Shown here piece by piece: positions 59,359 to 64,000 of a DNA stretch of 64,000 nt. The position numbers were made by a program, and so were the translations under genes. The notes under the pieces were generated by a model. The model had not been told where the DNA came from and made no database searches. It saw only the letters and a program-made list of their open reading frames with translations. This DNA comes from Blakeslea trispora (taxonomy: Eukaryota; Mucoromycota; Mucoromycetes; Mucorales; Choanephoraceae): the NCBI GenBank assembly GCA_025331445.1, contig JAIWNE010000128.1:1-64000 (forward strand). Direction: 5' to 3'. How positions within the stretch are numbered: the first letter of the stretch is position 1; each line of letters opens with the position of its first letter.

Positions 59359-59596
59359 AAAAAAATCTAGTCGAAAGCGAGTCTATTCAAGCTCGATCCA
59401 GTCAAATACCCTTTTCATACTATAAGTCAAGCAAAGGCAAACTAATAAAAGCTTTACCTTTCTTTAAAAATAAAGACAAGCTTTTCTTCTTGTATTACAC
59501 AACTCTTTAAGCACACTTTTGAAATTTTGTCGGTTCCTTTTTTTTAAACTCTTGAGATCTCCACAACGACAAATACTTTTTTATTTCAAAGATGAA

Positions 59597-59698
59597 ATGG
59601 ACAACCTTTTCGATGAGCATGGTGAAAGAGTTTATGATTCCATGGAAGGTGTCTTGACAGGAATTACTGACCCAAACATGCTACAGCCAGATCAATAA
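59597..59698 (+). CDS. Orphan exon-like reading frame
   Basis: MDNLFDEHGERVYDSMEGVL is followed by TGITDPNMLQPDQ and a TAA (33 aa from the ATG). Just before it is a good 3' splice site (TTTTTTATTTCAAAG, ending 59591), so it may be the last exon of the DAM1-region gene or of a second gene. Composition looks protein-like; the family is unknown. Confidence 0.3.
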   Translation: MDNLFDEHGERVYDSMEGVLTGITDPNMLQPDQ

Positions 59699-59877
59699 TG
59701 TTTTAGATTCCGACAAGGTCATCATGAGGGATGAAGACCATTTTGCTTGTTATTCAATCAATACTTCTTAGTTAACCGAGCTTTCTTTTTTCAGATCATA
59801 CAATTTGAACTGTCTGATTAACGAATTTTATGGAGAAAGAAAGGTAGAATGAGATGAATCATACATTTACCCTTCTT

Positions 59878-60377
59878 TTAAGGAGTCCAAGAAAAACATC
59901 TTTTTTGTTCGATCTGGCTATACTGAGATCGCAAACTTTCACTTGTCGTATACTTTATTGAATCGATATTGTCTTCGTAGCCCTTTAAAGAACATTGTTT
60001 ACAGCTCACTCTTCCAGATCTTTCGTTCCTAAACTGTTCAACAAATTCCTTAAGTTTATTATAATGGACTTCGTTGCATTCTTTTCGTCCAATATCTTCA
60101 TTCTTCAAATATTTTAAGGCTGAGGTTTCTGGGATGAGTGTTACATTTCTTCCAGTTGTAGAATTTTTTTTTGTCAATTCAGATAAATGGAAGTGTCTTT
60201 GACATATAGAAGCGCCTTGTCAAGGGACTCAGTATTATCGTTTTGAATACAGCTTTTGGTTTTTTCGAATTGGATACAAGTGTTATCACATATTGATTTG
60301 GTTCCTTTTGTTGTCTCTTCTTCTTCACCAAGTAATTGTTGAACGTTTTTTACAGCTATCTTGTATAGAAGTCTCAT
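59878..60377 (-). CDS. Hypothetical protein in two overlapping frames
   Basis: An ATG at 60377 opens a frame (RLLYKIAVKNVQQLLGEEEE) that stops at 60174. A second frame starts there (60177) and continues to 59878 (NVTLIPETSALKYLKNEDIG, VSCKQCSLKGYEDNIDSIKY). The switch is next to an A9 run (minus strand) at about 60164-60172. This could be a frameshift, a base-call error in the homopolymer, or an intron I cannot place. Both halves have protein-like composition with Cys pairs. The family is not recognised. Confidence 0.35.
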
Positions 60378-60539
60378 TGTTGTATCTTGACCACCACTTA
60401 CAAGATGTGTTTATACAGTCACTGGAAACTGCGTTTCAATTGGGCCTTAAATAAAGCATATCTGGCATGATGATGACCACAATCAATATTTCTTTTTTCT
60501 TTTTTTACAAAAAACCAATTCAATTCAATTCAAATATAT

Positions 60540-61110
60540 CTACAGTCTGTAGGAAGACTGTCGTCAGCTACTATTGTCAGCTAGGCTTCATGTCTTACTA
60601 CGCATCTCACAAGTCTGCCTTGATGAAGAAGCACAAGGGGTTTCGCCTGAAATGCGCTAAGGAACATGTCGATTGGACAACATATCAGTGGACAGATGTC
60701 GTCCGGTCTGATAAAACACTTTATAGCGTTGAAGGAGCCGATGGTGGTGCTAGAGTGCTGGTTGCTTTTGGTGATGCGGTCTTGGTCCTCTTGTGTTTGT
60801 GGAAGGCAGCATGAACTGGCGACATATGTTGAAATCTTATCAGAGAAGCTTCAACCCTGGTACTTGGGAACTCAAGCATAGAAGGACAGACGCTTCTTGT
60901 TGCAAGAAAATGGGTCTACGTGCCACACAGGAGCTTCTGCATGCCTTTAGGAGAGCCGCCATTTGATGAAGAGACTTGAGTACTGGCCTGCCCAAAGCTC
61001 AGACTTGAACCCCATTGAGCATCTGTAGTGGGCTCCTGAGCAGCGTACAGCAAGCAGACGCCATGCTGTTCACAACCCTGCTCAGCTGAAGGAATTATTG
61101 CTGGAGTAGT
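60540..61110 (+). pseudogene. Degenerate Tc1/mariner transposase
   Basis: Pieces of a DD34E-type transposase in several frames. GFRLKCAKEHVDWTTYQW with VVRSDKT holds the first Asp. Then come AEKLQPWYLGTQ-like fragments and the remains of the central HTA region (ENGSTCHTG), then WPAQSSDLNPIEHL with the final Asp/Glu. A TAG interrupts just after EHL, where Trp is expected, followed by ASRRHAVHNPAQLKELLLE. Several frameshifts are needed to join the pieces, so the copy is dead. Terminal inverted repeats were not found. Base composition here is clearly more GC-rich than the neighbouring DNA, in line with a later arrival. Confidence 0.85.
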
Positions 61111-61294
61111 AAAATCGGCAGTGATCTACTTGTTTGCTTGGTGGACAGCATGAAGGACCTCTGTCAAGCCGTCATAGATGCTAAAGGTAATATAACAAAA
61201 AAACAGAGCTCAATTGGGCATTGTCTTAAATCACTAATATATCTTTTAGTTTGTGCATCTTTAGCGCTGAGTTTGGATTTCAAAAACCGATAGA

Positions 61295-61305
61295 TTTTTT
61301 TTTTT
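61295..61305 (-). other. Poly(A) tail of the LINE
   Basis: A11 on the minus strand, about 19 nt after an AATAAA signal. It marks the 3' junction of the target-primed insertion. The matching target-site duplicate lies beyond the window. Confidence 0.75.
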
Positions 61306-64000
61306 ATGGAGAAATAAAATCTCTTTATTAAATGACGAGAAAACTCGAGTCACAATTATTGTTTTTGGGTTATTGTTTTTTTTATGCGGTATATGAGGGG
61401 AAAGGGGAAGTTGAGAGTATGGTTGTGGGTAGGAAAAGATATAAATAAAGCGACCATTAAGACGCTGGAAAGACTAGGCCTATAATAGGGAGAGGAGAAA
61501 CACCTGTTTGTAATAAAGTCTCTTGAGCATGTCGATGGAGATCTGTAGAAGCCAGGTTAATCGCTGTAGCTGAAAGGAAAGGAACATCATCAAAGACAAA
61601 CAACCAGTGACAACGCCAAACTGCTTGAAGCGAGGAGGCAAGTACAACGTATGGGTTCCTGCAAAACGAGGTCTTGGTCAATTGTGGCAGGTGAAGATTA
61701 AAGAGTGCCGCTCTAAGTGCCTGAGTGGAGAACGGAGTGGCAAAATGCATTGACCACAATTCCTCCCAAACAGGTAGTTTCTTCTCGCATTCGTAGAGGA
61801 AATGCTCCATAGAGTCAGTCGTCTGAGAGCAGATGGTACAAATAGGGTCAGTAATGGCAGGAAGGATTCCATGCAAAATTGCCCGGCAAGGAAGCTTACC
61901 CAGTAAGAGCCGATACCACACGTTCCGACTAGTATGCGACAATGAATAAGACCAAAATTGATTCCATTGTTTGGCTGTCAGGCGAGATGTTGAGGAAGGA
62001 AGGAGAGCGAGACGGTACTCCCTAGACTTAAGCTGGAGAGCGAGATCTGTAGAATCAAGACCTAGAGATGACAGGAACGGTGATGCATCCACTTGGTGAT
62101 GGCTGACAGGCACGAAGGGATGAGATCCAATTTGGGCGAAGGCAGGGGGGATAAATGCTCGCACAAAGAATGGGGAAAGAACCAATGTGTTTGTTCGTAC
62201 CAAGCGAAGAAATTTGCGAACAAGATATGGATGAGTTGTGATTTCATTCAAAGTCTTTGGTCTGAGACGACGGCAAGCAGAGTCAAGTATGTAAGCTGCA
62301 GAACAAGTCAATTGTTTTAATGAGCGAGGAACTGTAACGGTGGGAGGCTGTAGATAAAGTGAGCCTAAAGGGAGACTCAGGCATGTCTCAAGGCTAACTA
62401 CAACATTGGCGAACGGGTTTGGAAGAGCATCCATCGAGCGGAATAACAAGTGGAATGGACTTTGAAAAGATCTAAGGATAGATGGTCTCAAATGAGGGAA
62501 CAAAAAGAGCAGTCGGAAATCTTGCAAGGACCAAGAGTCAGCAGCCATAAAGGGATTGTCAGGCAGATGATAGAGCGCAGACTGAACCAAGAAGGGCAAA
62601 ACAAAGGAATGTGTCAAAGCTGAGCTTTTCCATGAAATGGGATTAAGAACAGAATCGGTAAAAGACAACAAGGGATTGAGCCATCTAAGTTGAAGGGCAA
62701 GCTGTTGGTGTCGAGGATTCAGGAGACCTAAACCACCTCTTTTCCGAGGCAGAAACAAAGTGGCGATGCCAATCCGAGGAAAGATTCGACGCATGAGGAA
62801 AGAACTCATAATAGAATCAATCTTCTGGAAAAAGGAGTCAGGGACCGTCAATACCCTTAGAACGTGCCACAGACGTGAAAGAATCAGACTGTTGAGGATG
62901 GTAACCTTTTCTCGAACCGACAAGGATCTTTGCGAATGAATACCACACGACCGAGAGATTTTGGCCAACAGAGTGGACAGGTAGACATCACGTTGAGAAA
63001 TAGAGGTATACAGTGGATAACCAAGGTAGATGAGAGGAGCGAGAGAGTGACAATCATGCATCTGGGTAATGCGGTTCTCTACTAAGGCGTTTCTCCATAG
63101 ACCAGTGACCACAAACGGCTTGCCAGATAAGGATAGAGCCTGAGTCTTGTGAAGATTGACCTGTGCATTGGATGCGAGGGAATAGGTGGCTAAGTGTGAC
63201 TGTAGACGAGACAAGTCAGACGGATCTTTTAAAAAGCACACCACATCATCAGCATAAGCCAGCAGCTTGATGGGAGTGATAGGGCCAATGGGTTGGCTAA
63301 GGAACATCGGAGGTGGTAGAGTGATGCCCTGAAATTGACTATCATGAAGTAGTCGCCGGAGCAAAGGTTCAAATGCCAAGTTGAAAAGGACTGGCGATAT
63401 AGGATCGCCCTGTCGAAGACCCCTGCGCTGAATCACTGGAAGAGATAGATGACCATTGATGTTCAGACTAAGGTGGGTGTTGAAGAAAAGGGAACAGATA
63501 CTGTCTACGATAATGAGAGGGAAACCAAAGTGAAGCAAGACCTTGCGTAAGTATTCAGGATGAACTCGATCATAAGCTTTTCCTGATCAAGGAGAAGGCC
63601 AATAGATGAATCGCCTGATTGACGAGCATGATCCATGACAAACTTCATGAGTAAGCCGTTGTCTGCAATGAAACGATCGCGTACAAATCCTGTTTGGAAG
63701 GGGTTGATAAGATTGCTAGCACATTCAATAACCCGGCTGTTGAGAATTCGTGTGAATACTTTAGCGTCGGTATTGATCAAAGAAATGGGACGCCAATTTT
63801 TCAGTTCCGAAAGTTGCCCTTTTTTTGGCAGTAAGGAAACTATGGTTTCTTGCCAGGAGACAGGAAAAACAGCATGAAGAAGTGCATCATTGTAAACCGC
63901 CACAGCAGTAGATTGGCACACTGGATGCAAAAACAGGAGGCGCAATATCTCGTATGGAAGACCATCCCTACCAGGACTACTCCGTTTAGGACTACGAGAG
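61295..64000 (-). mobile_element. L1-like LINE retrotransposon (5' end outside window), with frameshift
   Basis: The minus-strand ORF2 runs from the window edge to 61457. Reverse transcriptase blocks in order are SPGRDGLPYE, NWRPISLINTDAKVFTRILN, TGFVRDRFIADN, motif A DQEK/AYDRVHP, GLRQGDPISPVLFNLAFEPL, the catalytic YADD in KLLAYADDVVCFL, LSSLGYPL-type block (YLGYPLYTS), the thumb, and a C-terminal zf-RVT finger ICTICSQTTDSMEHFLYEC. The upstream frame (to ~63582) and the downstream frame (63538 onward) differ by one base. A 3' tail with AATAAA (61324-61329) and poly(A) (61295-61305 as T on plus) closes the element. It is GC-richer than host genes. Confidence 0.92.

Noticed and set aside
60467..60881. 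Intact transposase ORF
   Set aside because: The open stretch covers only part of the transposase, and the rest lies in other frames with stops.
1..64000. CRISPR arrays, bacterial operons, phage or plasmid features
   Set aside because: No regular repeat-spacer arrays and no bacterial gene order. The spliceosomal introns show the DNA is eukaryotic.

Overview
The window is nuclear DNA of a fungus, most likely an early-diverging one of the Mucorales type. It is AT-rich, with frequent A and T runs. Nearly every gene is split by short introns of about 40-110 nt with GTAAGN-like donors. The gene set is fungal: STT4-type PI 4-kinase, ARP9, DAM1, KAR5, MTD1, COX13, UPF3, an ERJ5-like J-protein and Git3/cAR-like receptor architecture. 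I cannot name the species. All exon models come from reading splice sites and reading-frame phase by eye. Lengths were checked to keep phase, but weak donors remain uncertain.

Layout. 1-5.2 kb holds the 3' end of a large gene cut by the window edge, then NDUFB7 (complex I), COX13 (complex IV), NUDT21 (mRNA 3'-end processing) and a mitochondrial carrier. 5.9-11 kb holds a ZCCHC8-like zinc-knuckle/PSP protein and an M28B transferrin-receptor-like membrane peptidase. 11-16 kb holds a 7TM receptor with a long tail and a WW-domain Q/G-rich protein. 16.6-25.8 kb holds a mitochondrial Methyltransf_28 protein, the 6.5-kb STT4 gene and RPS2. 26.5-33.4 kb holds an RRM protein, an HMG-box protein and two unrecognised genes. 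34.5-41 kb holds an OCRL/INPP5B-type phosphatase, ARP9 and an ER J-protein. 41-44 kb is a gene-poor stretch with one tRNA-Thr. 44-53 kb holds an MFS transporter, PNO1, MTD1, a DUF4602 ribosome-biogenesis protein and a protein with repeated Asn-Gln-Arg motifs. 53.8-59.4 kb holds KAR5, UPF3 and a DAM1-type gene. 60.5-64 kb is transposon ground: a dead Tc1/mariner copy next to an L1-like LINE that runs off the window edge.

These are mostly housekeeping genes with no operon logic. Some themes recur: phosphoinositide turnover (STT4 and OCRL-like), mitochondrial biogenesis (NDUFB7, COX13, carrier, Methyltransf_28) and RNA surveillance or processing (NUDT21, ZCCHC8, UPF3, PNO1, DUF4602). Spacing is tight at several points: COX13 and NUDT21 stop codons are 2 nt apart, the receptor and peptidase genes 47 nt apart, STT4 and RPS2 69 nt apart, and ARP9 and ERJ5 about 100 nt apart.

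I did not find a clearly new biological system. The items most worth a second look are the Asn-Gln-Arg repeat protein (51.8-53.4 kb), the DAM1 gene whose C-terminus looks like a winged helix, the habit of very short first coding exons, two GC-AG introns, and the LINE with a one-base break in its catalytic motif A.
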